In this document: positions 25,755-34,726 of the stretch, piece after piece | How the letters are laid out: each line of letters opens with the position of its first letter | Numbering within the stretch: position 1 is the stretch's first letter | Assembly: GCF_001014975.1 (NCBI RefSeq) | Contig: NZ_BBXA01000013.1 | Span: 124,001 to 188,000 of the forward strand | Length of the DNA: 64,000 nt | Direction of reading: 5' to 3' | DNA from: Novosphingobium sp. MD-1 | GTDB taxonomy: Bacteria; Pseudomonadota; Alphaproteobacteria; Sphingomonadales; Sphingomonadaceae | Notes under the pieces: model-generated | Database searches by the model: none | What the model was told of the DNA's origin: nothing | The model's input: only the letters and a program-made list of their open reading frames with translations | Position numbers and translations under genes: made by a program

Positions 25755-26926
25755 TGATGGCAATGGACGGCAAGCCCATGCTCGAAGGGATCAGGGTGGT
25801 CGATCTGACCAGCGTCGTCTTCGGCCCCTATTGCACGCATATCCTTGCCGAACTTGGCGCCGAGGTAATCAAGGTCGAGGCGCCGGGCGCGGGGGATGCA
25901 TTCCGCTGGTCGGGCAAGGCCGCGGCGACGCCGGGCATGAGCCCCGGCTTCATGGCCATCAACCGCGGCAAGCAGTCGGTTGCGCTCGATCTCAAGGCGC
26001 CCGACGATCTGGCCTGCATGAAGGCGCTGCTCGAAGAGGCCGACGTGTTCGTGCTCAACGTGCGCGGCAAGGCGGTCGAGCGGCTGGGGCTCGATTATGA
26101 CGCGGTGCGGGGGATCAATCCCAACATCATCTATGCGCATTGCGTCGGGTTCGGACAGGACGGCCCCTATGCCGACCTGCAGGCCTATGACGACGTGATC
26201 CAGGCCGCGACCGGGACGGCAACCTTGCTGCCGCGCGTCGATGGCGATCCGCGGGCGCGCTATCTGCCGTCGCTGATTGCCGATAAGGTCGCGGGCCTCC
26301 ATGCCGCCTATGCGGTGCTCGCGGCTGTGGTCCACAAACTCCGGACGGGTGAGGGGCAGAAGGTGGAGATCGCGATGTTCGAAGCGTTCAGCCATTTCAT
26401 GCTGCTCGAACATATGGCCGGGCTGACCTTCGATCCCCCGAACGCGCCCGTGGGCTATTTCCGCCAGATAGATCCCGACCGGCAACCCTTCCCGACGCGC
26501 GACGGCTTTGTCAGCATCGTGCCCTATACCGACGAAGCGTGGCCGCGCGTATTCGCGGTGCTCGGAAATTCCGAGTTTCTGGAGGACGAGCGGTTCGCGA
26601 CCCGCAAGGCGCGGACGGTCAATCTGCCGCTGCTTTACCGCGAGATGGCCCGGCTGACCCCGGCTTTCTCCACGGCCGAGCTGGTCGCAAAATGCCATGC
26701 GGCGCAAATCCCGGCGCAGCCGGTGCGCGATATCGCCGATATCATGGACGATCCCCATCTGGCGGCGACAGGCTTTTTCTCGCGTCAGGAGCATCCGAGC
26801 GAAGGGGGCTATTTCGCGATGGAGCATCCGGTGCGCTTTGCAAAGCCGCTCGAATCGGCCAAGCGTCATGCCCCGCGGCTGGGTGAACAGTCGGACCGGA
26901 TCCGCGCGGGGCTGAAGAAGCAATGA
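25754..26926 (+). CDS. Class III CoA-transferase (CaiB/BaiF)
   Basis: 390 residues, single full unit. Motifs: LEGIRVVDLTSVVFGPYC, LGAEVIKVEAPGAGD, AINRGKQSVALDLK, VLNVRGKAVERLGLDYD, LIADKVAG with the probable catalytic Asp177, and GEGQKVEIAMFEAF. It attaches CoA to a carboxylic acid so that the fused hydratase/thiolase-like enzyme encoded just upstream can act. The start overlaps that stop as TGATG (ATG 25754; GTG 25751, ATG 25757 and ATG 25763 are in frame), so the two are coupled. Ten bases separate it from the TetR gene. The substrate acid is unknown. Confidence 0.92.
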   Translation: MMAMDGKPMLEGIRVVDLTSVVFGPYCTHILAELGAEVIKVEAPGAGDAFRWSGKAAATPGMSPGFMAINRGKQSVALDLKAPDDLACMKALLEEADVFVLNVRGKAVERLGLDYDAVRGINPNIIYAHCVGFGQDGPYADLQAYDDVIQAATGTATLLPRVDGDPRARYLPSLIADKVAGLHAAYAVLAAVVHKLRTGEGQKVEIAMFEAFSHFMLLEHMAGLTFDPPNAPVGYFRQIDPDRQPFPTRDGFVSIVPYTDEAWPRVFAVLGNSEFLEDERFATRKARTVNLPLLYREMARLTPAFSTAELVAKCHAAQIPAQPVRDIADIMDDPHLAATGFFSRQEHPSEGGYFAMEHPVRFAKPLESAKRHAPRLGEQSDRIRAGLKKQ

Positions 26927-26936
26927 CAGGGGCAGC

Positions 26937-27557
26937 ATGGCCGAGGACGTGACCGACCAGCCGGCAACGGCGCAGCGTATCGTCGATGCGGCGCGCGGCC
27001 TGATGATCGAGCGCGGGCTGCTCGAAGTGTCGATCGCCGACATTTCGGAGCGCGCCGGCACCAACGTCGCGCTGGTCAGCTATTATTTCGGCAACCGCGA
27101 AGGGCTGATGATCGCGATCATCGAGGGCGATGCACGGCGCGCCTCGGCGCATCTCGAACGCCTGCTCGCCGCTGATATTTCCCCGGCGGCAAAGATGGAA
27201 ATCCATATCAAGGGATTGATCGAGGCTTACTTCGAACGGCCTTATCTCAATCGCCTGCTCCAGAAACTGCTGCGTGAAGCGTCGCCCGCAGCCTCGGCGA
27301 AAGTCGGTGCGACCTTTGTGCGGCCGGTGATCGAGGCACGGCGGGCGATCATCGCCGAAGGAATCGCGTGCGGCGCGTTTCGCGCGGTCGACGCCAACCT
27401 GGTGAGCTTCGCAATCGACGGCGCCTGCGCGCATCTCTTTTCGTCGGTGCAGTCGCGGCACACGATCCTGGGCGATGGTTCGCTCGATCATGACCTTGTC
27501 GAACGCTACGCTGCAACGGTAAGCGAACTGATCGTTGGCGGGCTGCTCGCGCGTTAA
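26937..27557 (+). CDS. TetR-family regulator 1
   Basis: 206 residues. The N-terminal helix-turn-helix (about 12-58) reads RIVDAARGLMIERGLLEVSIADISERAGTNVALVSYYFGNREGL, the standard TetR pattern; the C-terminal ~140 residues form the helical ligand-binding domain. It is the third gene of the unit starting at 23400, so it most probably represses its own operon through the paired class A palindromes at 23338-23376 and the copy at 32261. TetR proteins inside acyl-CoA operons usually sense a CoA thioester intermediate; which one is unknown here. Confidence 0.92.
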   Translation: MAEDVTDQPATAQRIVDAARGLMIERGLLEVSIADISERAGTNVALVSYYFGNREGLMIAIIEGDARRASAHLERLLAADISPAAKMEIHIKGLIEAYFERPYLNRLLQKLLREASPAASAKVGATFVRPVIEARRAIIAEGIACGAFRAVDANLVSFAIDGACAHLFSSVQSRHTILGDGSLDHDLVERYAATVSELIVGGLLAR

Positions 27558-27635
27558 TCGGCGAGCGCGTCCGGCGTTGTTCACCGCGCCGTCGATCCGC
27601 CGACGACGAGAATGACTCTGTCCCGCAGCATGCGA

Positions 27636-29378
27636 TCAGGCGGCGCGGGCGATCTGCGGCCGAGCGGTGCCGTCGCCAAGATAGACGCCGGGGGCTGTAC
27701 CCAGCAGTTGGTCGCGCTCGAACGTCTGCACGCCGTTCACGAAGATCTGGCGGTATCCGCCGGCGCGCGCCTTGCGCCGCCAGTCGCCACCGGGTTGGTC
27801 ATGAACGACGTCGAACCGGTCCTGGTCGAAATAGAGCTCGGCAAGATCATAGACGAGAATGTCCGCGGCCATGCCTTCCAGCAGGGCGCCGCGATCCTTG
27901 ATGCCCATCGCGCGCGCGGGCTGATAGGAAAGGCGGTAGTGCATGTCCTCGAGCGAGAGGAAATGATTGTCGCGCACGAGCCACAGGATCAGGTCGGTGG
28001 TCCACTGGCCTCCGCTGAAGTTCTTGGTATGCGCCCCGCCGTCCGACGCGCCCGCGAGAACGCGGCCGTTCGACAACAGATCGGCGACTTTCGCGGGGTC
28101 GATCGCGATGCCGGGCGTCTTGAGTTCTATCCGGAGATCGCTTTCGAGCGCGGTGTCGATAAAGGCATCGACTTCGGTCTTGCCTTCGGCGGCGGCTATC
28201 TCGCCCAATGTCTTGCCGAGATAGTCCTTCGCGTCGTTCGAGCCTTCGCCCATTCCGATCACGGTATAGTCGGCCAGCCCGCCCGCGGTCGCCTCGAACA
28301 TGACCGGGTCATAGCTTTCGTTGAAGCGGCGGCGGAATTCGGGATCGAGCAGTTTCGCGCGCTTGTCGGCGGGGTCCTTGCAGAAGGTCAGCTCGCGATA
28401 GACGTCGAGTGCGTCGAGCGAACAGCCGGGTGAGTTGAAGAGTTCGGTCTCGTTCCAGGCGCGGCAGATGACGGTGGCGGCGTACATCTCGACGCCTTCC
28501 TCTTCGTTCATCGCGTCCAGCCACGCCATGCTTTGGCGGTGGAGGTCTGGAGTATATTCGCTGACCGAGAACACGTTGTGCAGGATCGGCCGGCCAGTCT
28601 CGCGCGCCAGCTTTTCGCTGATGCTTCGGTCGCCGACCGGGCCGATCTGCGCGATGACCTGGATGATCCCTTCCTGCCGGTCCCGCAGCGCGCTTGCCAT
28701 GGCGACGGCATCGTCCGGATGCATGATGTCGGTCGGCATCGCTGATCCGTCGATGTCGACATGGTTGTTCTCGTGCCCCATGAAGCTTAGCGACAGGCCG
28801 CACGCGCCGGCATCCATCGCCTCGTGAACCAGTTCCTTGATCGCTTCGATTTCGGGCGCGGTCGGGCGGCGGTGCTTCGCGTCCTCGCCCATCACATAGA
28901 ACATCACCGCGTTGAGCGGCAGGAACATGGTGAGGTTCACCGCCTTGGGTGTCCGCCGCATCGCCTCGACGAGTTCCGGGAAGGTTTCCCATGACCAGGG
29001 GAGGGCGGTTTGCATCTGGATCGCGGGAACCTGCTCTGTGGTTTCCATCATGAGCATCGCGCGTTCACGATCCTTCGTGTGGACGGGGGCGAAGCCGAAG
29101 CCGCAATTGCCGGTAACGACGGTGGTGATGCCGTTCTCGCCGGCGTTCGAGCAGGCCGGGTCCCAGAAGATCTGCGCGTCATAATGGGTGTGGGTGTCGA
29201 TATGACCGGGGGCGACGATCAGCCCGTTGGCGTCGACGACGCGCGCGCTGCCGGGATCCGCAATGTACCCGATCCGCGCGATTTTCCCGTCCTTGATTCC
29301 GATGTCGGACCTGAAGCGCGGAAAGCGCGTGCCGTCGATGATCGTCCCGTTCTTGATGACGAGGTCGAATCCGTACAT
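27636..29378 (-). CDS. D-aminoacylase-like amidohydrolase
   Basis: 580 residues, metal-dependent amidohydrolase (urease superfamily, N-acyl-D-amino-acid deacylase group). DTHTHYD gives metal ligands His63 and His65; GNCGFGFAP carries Cys92, the metal-binding cysteine characteristic of D-aminoacylases; ASDGGAH near 440 supplies the catalytic Asp. The N-terminal small beta domain (DLVIKNGTIIDGTRFPRF) and C-terminal IKDRGALLEGMAADILVYDL are typical. No signal peptide, so cytoplasmic. It probably removes an acyl group from an amide nitrogen. Its promoter region is shared with the divergent TetR gene at 29463 and contains the class B palindrome at 29417. Precise amide substrate unknown. Confidence 0.88.
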   Translation of the reverse strand: MYGFDLVIKNGTIIDGTRFPRFRSDIGIKDGKIARIGYIADPGSARVVDANGLIVAPGHIDTHTHYDAQIFWDPACSNAGENGITTVVTGNCGFGFAPVHTKDRERAMLMMETTEQVPAIQMQTALPWSWETFPELVEAMRRTPKAVNLTMFLPLNAVMFYVMGEDAKHRRPTAPEIEAIKELVHEAMDAGACGLSLSFMGHENNHVDIDGSAMPTDIMHPDDAVAMASALRDRQEGIIQVIAQIGPVGDRSISEKLARETGRPILHNVFSVSEYTPDLHRQSMAWLDAMNEEEGVEMYAATVICRAWNETELFNSPGCSLDALDVYRELTFCKDPADKRAKLLDPEFRRRFNESYDPVMFEATAGGLADYTVIGMGEGSNDAKDYLGKTLGEIAAAEGKTEVDAFIDTALESDLRIELKTPGIAIDPAKVADLLSNGRVLAGASDGGAHTKNFSGGQWTTDLILWLVRDNHFLSLEDMHYRLSYQPARAMGIKDRGALLEGMAADILVYDLAELYFDQDRFDVVHDQPGGDWRRKARAGGYRQIFVNGVQTFERDQLLGTAPGVYLGDGTARPQIARAA

Positions 29379-29416
29379 GACATTTCTCCCGGTATGTCGT
29401 TATGCGGGATGAATGC

Positions 29417-29436
29417 GACAAAAAATAATTTTCGTC
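29417..29436 (+). promoter_or_regulatory. Class B TetR-type operator, copy 1
   Basis: GACAAAAAATAATTTTCGTC is a near-palindrome in the 84-base divergent region between the amidohydrolase (start 29378) and TetR regulator 2 (start 29463). Related sites occur at 32302, 40140 and 42396. Its position between regulator and target suggests control of both directions. Confidence 0.72.
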
Positions 29437-29462
29437 AAATTTTGAGAGTTTCTGCGGGTTGG

Positions 29463-30062
29463 ATGATGGACAACGAACTTGAAACTGACGTCGCGCGCCG
29501 GACGCAGGCCCGCATATTGGACGCCGCGAATCAGGTGATCGCGAAGGTCGGGTACAAGCGGTTGCGGATGGAAGCCGTGGCCAAGGGTTCGGGGATCACG
29601 CGCCAGACGATCTACAATTACTTCCCGAACAAGCAGCAACTCGCGACGGCGGTACTGCTGCGCGAGGGTGCGCTGGTGAACGAGCGCGCGAAGAACAACA
29701 TTCCGGACAATCTGGAAGGGGAGGCGCTGCTGTCGGCCGCGGTGCTGGCGCTCGTCGATGCGGCACGCGCCATGCCGATCTTCGAAGGCCTCTTCGAGGA
29801 AGGCTCGATGGGCTACGTCAACGAACTGGCCGAGCACTCGCAGGTCATCGAGCGGATGATGCACGACTATTGGGCGCCGGTGATCGAACGGATCGCGGCG
29901 ACGGGACGGGGACGCACCGATATTTCGGTCCAGCGGATCGAATGGTGGCTGAGCTTCGTCTATCGCGCGCTGCTTCAGCGCCCCGCCGAGGATCTCGACG
30001 ATCGCGCCAGCATGGACGCGCTGGTCCGCGACTTTCTGGCGCCGGCGGTGATGGCGCGCTGA
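29463..30062 (+). CDS. TetR-family regulator 2
   Basis: 199 residues. The N-terminal HTH (about 12-58) reads RILDAANQVIAKVGYKRLRMEAVAKGSGITRQTIYNYFPNKQQL. The C-terminal part is helical, with no recognised cofactor motif. ATG 29463 and ATG 29466 are adjacent; either could start. It is divergent from the amidohydrolase and ends directly against the convergent molybdopterin oxidoreductase gene (stop codons in adjacent bases, 30062/30063). It is the best candidate for the protein that binds the four class B palindromes, controlling amidohydrolases, TonB receptor-P450 and kinase genes. Confidence 0.92.
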   Translation: MMDNELETDVARRTQARILDAANQVIAKVGYKRLRMEAVAKGSGITRQTIYNYFPNKQQLATAVLLREGALVNERAKNNIPDNLEGEALLSAAVLALVDAARAMPIFEGLFEEGSMGYVNELAEHSQVIERMMHDYWAPVIERIAATGRGRTDISVQRIEWWLSFVYRALLQRPAEDLDDRASMDALVRDFLAPAVMAR

Positions 30063-32216
30063 TCAGGCCGCGATCGGCGTGACCGTCACCGGGATGCCGT
30101 CGATAAACGTCGTTCCCGAAACGCGCTCGACCGCTTCCGGACCGAGCCCGAGCAACAGGTTGATGTTCGCGCCGGGCAGGGTATTGGCATGGCGCCAGCC
30201 GCCATTGTGCCCCCATCCGTGCGGATAGCAGACCGCCCCCTCGATCACGTCTTCGGTCACTTCAACCGCGACTTCGACGGCGCCATGTGCGTTCGCCACG
30301 CAGGCGCGGCCGCCATTGCTGAGGCCGTGTCGTGCGGCGTCGGCAGGGTGGACGAGCAGCGCCGGCCTCTGCGAACGCGCCAGCTTTTCGGGATTGTGCA
30401 TCCAGCTGTTCATCGACTTGAGCTTGCGCTGGCTGAAAAGCTTGAGCGCTCCGCCGTCGGTTGTCGCGGCCTGCTGGGCGGCGAAGCGCGCGAATTCGTC
30501 GGCGACGATCGGATGCCAGAGGCGGATCTTGCGATCGTCGGTGGCGACATGGTCGGCCCAGCCGCCATAGGTGAGGGGCAGGTCGAGCATCGTTCCGTGC
30601 GGCATATCCGCAAGCTTTGCGAAACTGAGCGCTTCGTTCCCGCGCCGTTTGCCGAGCGGGCCATGGCGGAGCGCAAGCTCGACCAGCGTCAGCGGGGTGA
30701 TCGCCATGCCCTGCCGCTCCAGCCAGCGCAGGCCCGGAGTCGGTGCAATCGAACCGAGCCCCATGCGCGCGGCGAGATCGCTGAAAATCGCCAGTTCCTC
30801 GCGCGCCTCGCCCATCGGCGGCACGGCGGCGCGGGCGTACTGGAGATAGGGCCGCACCATGTGCGACAGCCCGATCAGCGGGATGTCGTCCTTTTCGAGG
30901 AAGGTGGCCGCGGGCAGGATATAGTGCGCGAAACGGTTCGTCTCGGTCACATAGAGATCGACCGAGAACAGGAGATCGAGCGATTCGAGTGCCCGTTCGA
31001 GCCGTTCGCCCCCCGGCGCGGACAGCACAGGGTTGCCGGCGATGACCATCATGGCGCGAACCTGGCCCTCGCCCGGTTGCAATATGTCGTCGGGCAGCGC
31101 GGCGGCGGGCATCAGCCCCGCAACGACCGGCAGGTTGCCGATCCGCGTGCGGTGCTCGCGATAGCCCGAAAGCGGTTCGGCGCCCTCGGCAAGCGGAAAG
31201 GCGCCGAAGGTTGACCCGCCCGGCTTGCCGAACTTGCCGCCCGCGATGTTGATCGCATCGAGCAGCAGGTTGGCGATCGTCGAGAAACGGCCGCGGCACA
31301 GGCCGACCCGGCCGTACATCGCGGCGCGCGGCGCGGCTGCAAAATCGAGCGCAAGGCGTTCGATGGTGTCGCGCCGGATGCCGGTGGCGGTCGCGGCCTC
31401 GTCGAGATCGACCTGGGTGACGGCCGTGCGCAGATCGTCCCAGCCGGTGCAATGCGCGGCAAGGAAGGCGTCGTCGACCGTGCCTGCACCGATCATGACC
31501 TTGAGCATCGCTGCGTGAAGCCATGCGTCGGCATCGGGCTGGATCGCGATATGCTCGTACCGCTTCGCGGTTTCGGTCCGGCGCGGATCGATCACGATCA
31601 CCCGGCCGCGCTCGGCAATGGCGTCCAGATCGTGGCGCATCCGCGGCGCGGTGAGCAGGCCGCCGTGCGATACCAGCGGGTTGGCGCCCGTCATGATCAG
31701 GAAATCGCAGTTCGGCAGGTCCGGGATCGCGTTGCGAAAGGCGACGCCATAGAGAATCCAGCTCGCGAGGTGGCGCGAAGTGCTGTCCTGTGACCCTGCC
31801 GCGTAGAACTTGCTGCTGCCGATCCTTGCAAGGAACCATTGGCTCGACATGAACGTGTCGGTCGAAAAGGCGCCCGGATTGCCGAAATAGGTCGCGACCG
31901 CCTGAGGCCCGTGCGTGGCGATGATCGCCTTCAGCCGCGTCGCAATATCGTCGAGCGCCTGATCCCACGAAACCTCGGCAAATTCGCCGGGGCCGCCGAC
32001 ACGTTTCAGCGGCCGCAGCACGCGGTCGGGATCATTGGCTATGTCGATGATCGCTGCGCCTTTTACGCAGATGTGCCCCTGCGTGTGCGGATTGTCGCGA
32101 TCGGGTGTCAGCTTGACCGGGCGGCCGTCCTCGACCGTCACCACCGTCCCGCAGAAGGCCTCGCAGAGCCGGCAGAAGCTTGTCGTCTGGGTCCGAATCG
32201 GGGCGTTGCTTGCCAA
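30063..32216 (-). CDS. Molybdopterin-dependent oxidoreductase (DMSO reductase family)
   Basis: 717 residues. The N-terminal [4Fe-4S] site is intact: C15-x2-C18-x3-C22-x27-C50. It continues with the bis-MGD-binding domains (VRPLKRVGGPGEFAEVSWDQALDDIA; TGANPLVSHGG; VIDPRRTETA; MMVIAGNPVLSAPG) and the C-terminal dinucleotide-binding barrel (PALLVHPADAARHGL, YPHGWGHNGG). No Tat signal, so it should be cytoplasmic, like NAD-linked or ferredoxin-linked members. It would oxidise or hydroxylate a pathway intermediate. The start is TTG (32216) behind a strong GGAGGGAGAGGG ribosome site. A class A operator (32261-32276) lies 45 bases upstream, tying it to the CoA-transferase operon. No electron-transfer partner gene is adjacent. 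Confidence 0.9.
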   Translation of the reverse strand: MASNAPIRTQTTSFCRLCEAFCGTVVTVEDGRPVKLTPDRDNPHTQGHICVKGAAIIDIANDPDRVLRPLKRVGGPGEFAEVSWDQALDDIATRLKAIIATHGPQAVATYFGNPGAFSTDTFMSSQWFLARIGSSKFYAAGSQDSTSRHLASWILYGVAFRNAIPDLPNCDFLIMTGANPLVSHGGLLTAPRMRHDLDAIAERGRVIVIDPRRTETAKRYEHIAIQPDADAWLHAAMLKVMIGAGTVDDAFLAAHCTGWDDLRTAVTQVDLDEAATATGIRRDTIERLALDFAAAPRAAMYGRVGLCRGRFSTIANLLLDAINIAGGKFGKPGGSTFGAFPLAEGAEPLSGYREHRTRIGNLPVVAGLMPAAALPDDILQPGEGQVRAMMVIAGNPVLSAPGGERLERALESLDLLFSVDLYVTETNRFAHYILPAATFLEKDDIPLIGLSHMVRPYLQYARAAVPPMGEAREELAIFSDLAARMGLGSIAPTPGLRWLERQGMAITPLTLVELALRHGPLGKRRGNEALSFAKLADMPHGTMLDLPLTYGGWADHVATDDRKIRLWHPIVADEFARFAAQQAATTDGGALKLFSQRKLKSMNSWMHNPEKLARSQRPALLVHPADAARHGLSNGGRACVANAHGAVEVAVEVTEDVIEGAVCYPHGWGHNGGWRHANTLPGANINLLLGLGPEAVERVSGTTFIDGIPVTVTPIAA

Positions 32217-32260
32217 TTCCCTCTCCCTCCAATTCGCCGGAAACCTGCGAAATCGCCCGT

Positions 32261-32276
32261 TTAAATGAGCATTTAA
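32261..32276 (-). promoter_or_regulatory. Class A TetR-type operator, copy 3
   Basis: TTAAATGAGCATTTAA is a perfect 16-base palindrome, the best copy of the class A motif. It lies in the divergent region between the molybdopterin oxidoreductase and the TonB receptor, nearer the former. Twenty-five bases to the right is a class B site, so this 188-base region appears to be read by both TetR regulators. Confidence 0.75.
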
Positions 32277-32284
32277 GATGCATG

Positions 32285-32313
32285 TTGACAGAATAAAATA
32301 CGACGAATATCTA
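32285..32313 (+). promoter_or_regulatory. Possible promoter of TonB receptor - P450 operon
   Basis: TTGACA (32285-32290) is a perfect -35 hexamer; TATCTA (32308-32313) stands 17 bases later as a moderate -10. The -10 lies inside the class B operator at 32302-32321, the arrangement expected for repression by steric block. The leader to ATG 32405 would be about 85 bases. Confidence 0.5.
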
Positions 32314-32321
32314 TTTTTGTC
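32302..32321 (+). promoter_or_regulatory. Class B TetR-type operator, copy 2
   Basis: GACGAATATCTATTTTTGTC matches the 42396 copy at 17 of 20 positions and is a near-palindrome with GAC...GTC ends. It overlaps the putative -10 of the rightward TonB receptor - P450 - EthD operon. Best candidate binder is TetR regulator 2 (29463). Confidence 0.73.
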
Positions 32322-32404
32322 GTGTCGGGGTATGAGCTACAGCGGCTCGGACTGGCAAGCGGAAAGATGAAGCGAAAAGCTTCACGATCTGGAGGGAGAC
32401 GAAG

Positions 32405-34726
32405 ATGCGTAAGGCTGTTCTGATGGCCAGTGCCGCCATCGCCACGATGAACGTTTCGCCGGCTTGGGCGGAGGAAGCCGGCGCGTCGGCCGCGGAAGAC
32501 GGTGTGACCGCCGACAGCGGAGGACTGGCCGATATCGTCGTGACCGCGCAACGCCGGTCCGAAAGTCTCCAGAAGGTTCCGGTCGTGGTGACCGCGGTCG
32601 AGCCCGAAGTGCTCGAGGCGCGCAACGTTTCCACCCTGCAGGACCTGCCCAAGCTGACGCCGTCGCTGACCGTCCAGAATCAGGCGAGCAACGTCACGCC
32701 GTTCATCCGCGGCGTCGGCTCGACGGTCACCGGGGCGGGGCAGGCGGCCAGCGTCGCCACCTATGTCGACGGGGTCTATATCGCGACCCTGACAAGCGCC
32801 GCTTTCGACCTCGACAATGTCGCGCAGGTCCAGGTGCTCGAAGGGCCGCAGGGTGCGCTCTATGGCCGCAATGCGACCGGCGGCGCGATCGTCGTGACGA
32901 CCAAGACGCCACGGCCGGGCGATCCCATTTCGGGCCGTTTCCGCGCGGGTTACGGCAATTACAACAATCGCGAGGCGTCGGGGATCGTTTCGGGCGGGCT
33001 TGGCGGGATGTTCGCCTTCTCCGTCAACGGGTCGATCCGCAAGCGCGACGGGTACATCAAGAATCTCAACGCCCCGGGGGCGGGAACGAGCAACGCCGAC
33101 TTTTACGATCGCGACTCCAAATCGATCGGCGCGGTTCTCGTCTTCAAGCCATCGGAGCAGTTCAACCTCGTGCTCCGCGCGCAACATTTCGAATCCGACG
33201 ATCGGTCGGGGCAGGGCTATCAGGCGGTCGGGCTCGACCTCAACGTGCTGGGTACGGGCCTCAACGGATCGCAGCTTTACTATGCCGGCTTTCTGCAGAG
33301 CTTCGGCGTTTCGCCCGCCGATGCGTTCGCCGCGGCGGCGAATTTGCGCTTCAGCGGTGAACATGGCGCGACTTACGAAAACGAGGCCAACGGATCGACC
33401 CGCGGCATATTGCGGCCGGGGCCGGCGGGCTCCTTCGTTCAGCTCAATGCCGAAACCTATTCGGCGAAAGCCACGCTCGATCTCGGGTCGGTAGAAATAA
33501 GCTCGTTGACGGCATACCAGACGGCGAAGTCGTTATCGGCGACCGAGATTCTGTTCGCGGACCCGAAGAGCTATCCGGCGGGCTTTCAAGGCGGCTCCGT
33601 CGGCTTCACCGGGGATTTTCCGTCGCGCACCTGGCAACAGGAACTGCAGGTCGCTTCGGTGAATTCGCCCGTTCAGTGGATCGCCGGCATGCTCTACCTC
33701 GACGCTGCCGGCGATGTGTTGCTCACCGGCGACCTGCCGCCGCTGTCGGCGCTGACCGCCGACAATCGCTGGCAGAACAGGTCCATTGCCGGCTACGGCC
33801 AGATCACCGTGCCGATTACCGACAAGCTGAGCATAACCGCCGGCGGCCGCTATACCGACGAGAAATATACCAACACCGATTTCCTGTCGCTTGCCGATCC
33901 CAGAAACGTTTTCGGTATCCCCAACCAGGGTCGACAGGTGCTGAAAGGATCGAAGTTCACCTATACCGGCCGCATCCAGTACGATACGGGCAGCATCCTG
34001 CTCTATGCCGGCGTTTCGACGGGGTTCAAGGGCGCGACCCTTTCGAACACCAATCTGCTCAGCCCCGGGGTGAAGCCCGAGACGATCACCTCGTTCGAAG
34101 GTGGCGCAAAGATCCGCTTGTCGCCCGATGCGCGCCTCAATCTCGGCGCGTTCCACTACAACTATGGCAATATCCACATTGCCTATACGGACTCCGCGAG
34201 CGGATCGAACATCCTGGTCAACGGCACCGGGGCCAAGATCACTGGCGCGCAATATGATCTGCTGTGGCGGGTCTCGCCGATGTTCACCCTGCGCTCGAAC
34301 GGCCTGGTCCTCGACACCAGCTATGATCGCGACGTGGCGTCGGCGGGCGGGGCCGGGGTGCTGTTCATCAAGGGCAACCGGCTGGCGGGTGCGCCGAAGT
34401 TCGTCGTCTCGCTGGGCGCGGACGTCAAATATCCGATCGGTGATGGCGAACTGAAGCTGTCGGTCGATGCATCGCACAACGCCGGGTACTATTTCGACGC
34501 CGAGAATCTGACGGGCACGGGCGGGGCGACGGCGCGCAGCATGCAACTCGTCGACGCCAGCCTGACCTATACAGCGCCCGATGACCGCTGGCTGGTTTCC
34601 CTGTACGCCGCGAACATCACCAACGAGAAATACTTCGACAGCGGCCTGCCGATCAGCGGGATCGTCCGCAACGCGCGCGCCGCGCCGCCCGCGACCTATG
34701 GCGTGCGCGTGGGGTTCAATTTCTGA
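32405..34726 (+). CDS. TonB-dependent receptor of the TetR-controlled island
   Basis: 773 residues. Signal peptide (cleavage near SPAWA, about 22), TonB-box-like ADIVVTAQRRSESLQKVPVVVT, plug with VAQVQVLEGPQGALYGRNATGG, barrel, and terminal VRVGFNF with C-terminal Phe. It imports the island's substrate across the outer membrane. GGAGGGAGACGAAG precedes ATG 32405. The stop overlaps the P450 start (TGATG), so port and first oxidising enzyme are made together, which suggests the imported molecule is the P450 substrate. The upstream region carries both class A and class B operators. Confidence 0.94.
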   Translation: MRKAVLMASAAIATMNVSPAWAEEAGASAAEDGVTADSGGLADIVVTAQRRSESLQKVPVVVTAVEPEVLEARNVSTLQDLPKLTPSLTVQNQASNVTPFIRGVGSTVTGAGQAASVATYVDGVYIATLTSAAFDLDNVAQVQVLEGPQGALYGRNATGGAIVVTTKTPRPGDPISGRFRAGYGNYNNREASGIVSGGLGGMFAFSVNGSIRKRDGYIKNLNAPGAGTSNADFYDRDSKSIGAVLVFKPSEQFNLVLRAQHFESDDRSGQGYQAVGLDLNVLGTGLNGSQLYYAGFLQSFGVSPADAFAAAANLRFSGEHGATYENEANGSTRGILRPGPAGSFVQLNAETYSAKATLDLGSVEISSLTAYQTAKSLSATEILFADPKSYPAGFQGGSVGFTGDFPSRTWQQELQVASVNSPVQWIAGMLYLDAAGDVLLTGDLPPLSALTADNRWQNRSIAGYGQITVPITDKLSITAGGRYTDEKYTNTDFLSLADPRNVFGIPNQGRQVLKGSKFTYTGRIQYDTGSILLYAGVSTGFKGATLSNTNLLSPGVKPETITSFEGGAKIRLSPDARLNLGAFHYNYGNIHIAYTDSASGSNILVNGTGAKITGAQYDLLWRVSPMFTLRSNGLVLDTSYDRDVASAGGAGVLFIKGNRLAGAPKFVVSLGADVKYPIGDGELKLSVDASHNAGYYFDAENLTGTGGATARSMQLVDASLTYTAPDDRWLVSLYAANITNEKYFDSGLPISGIVRNARAAPPATYGVRVGFNF

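Noticed and set aside
32285..32313. Promoter for the leftward molybdopterin gene in the same region
   Set aside because: No -35/-10 pair with acceptable spacing seen on the minus strand; only the rightward promoter is listed.
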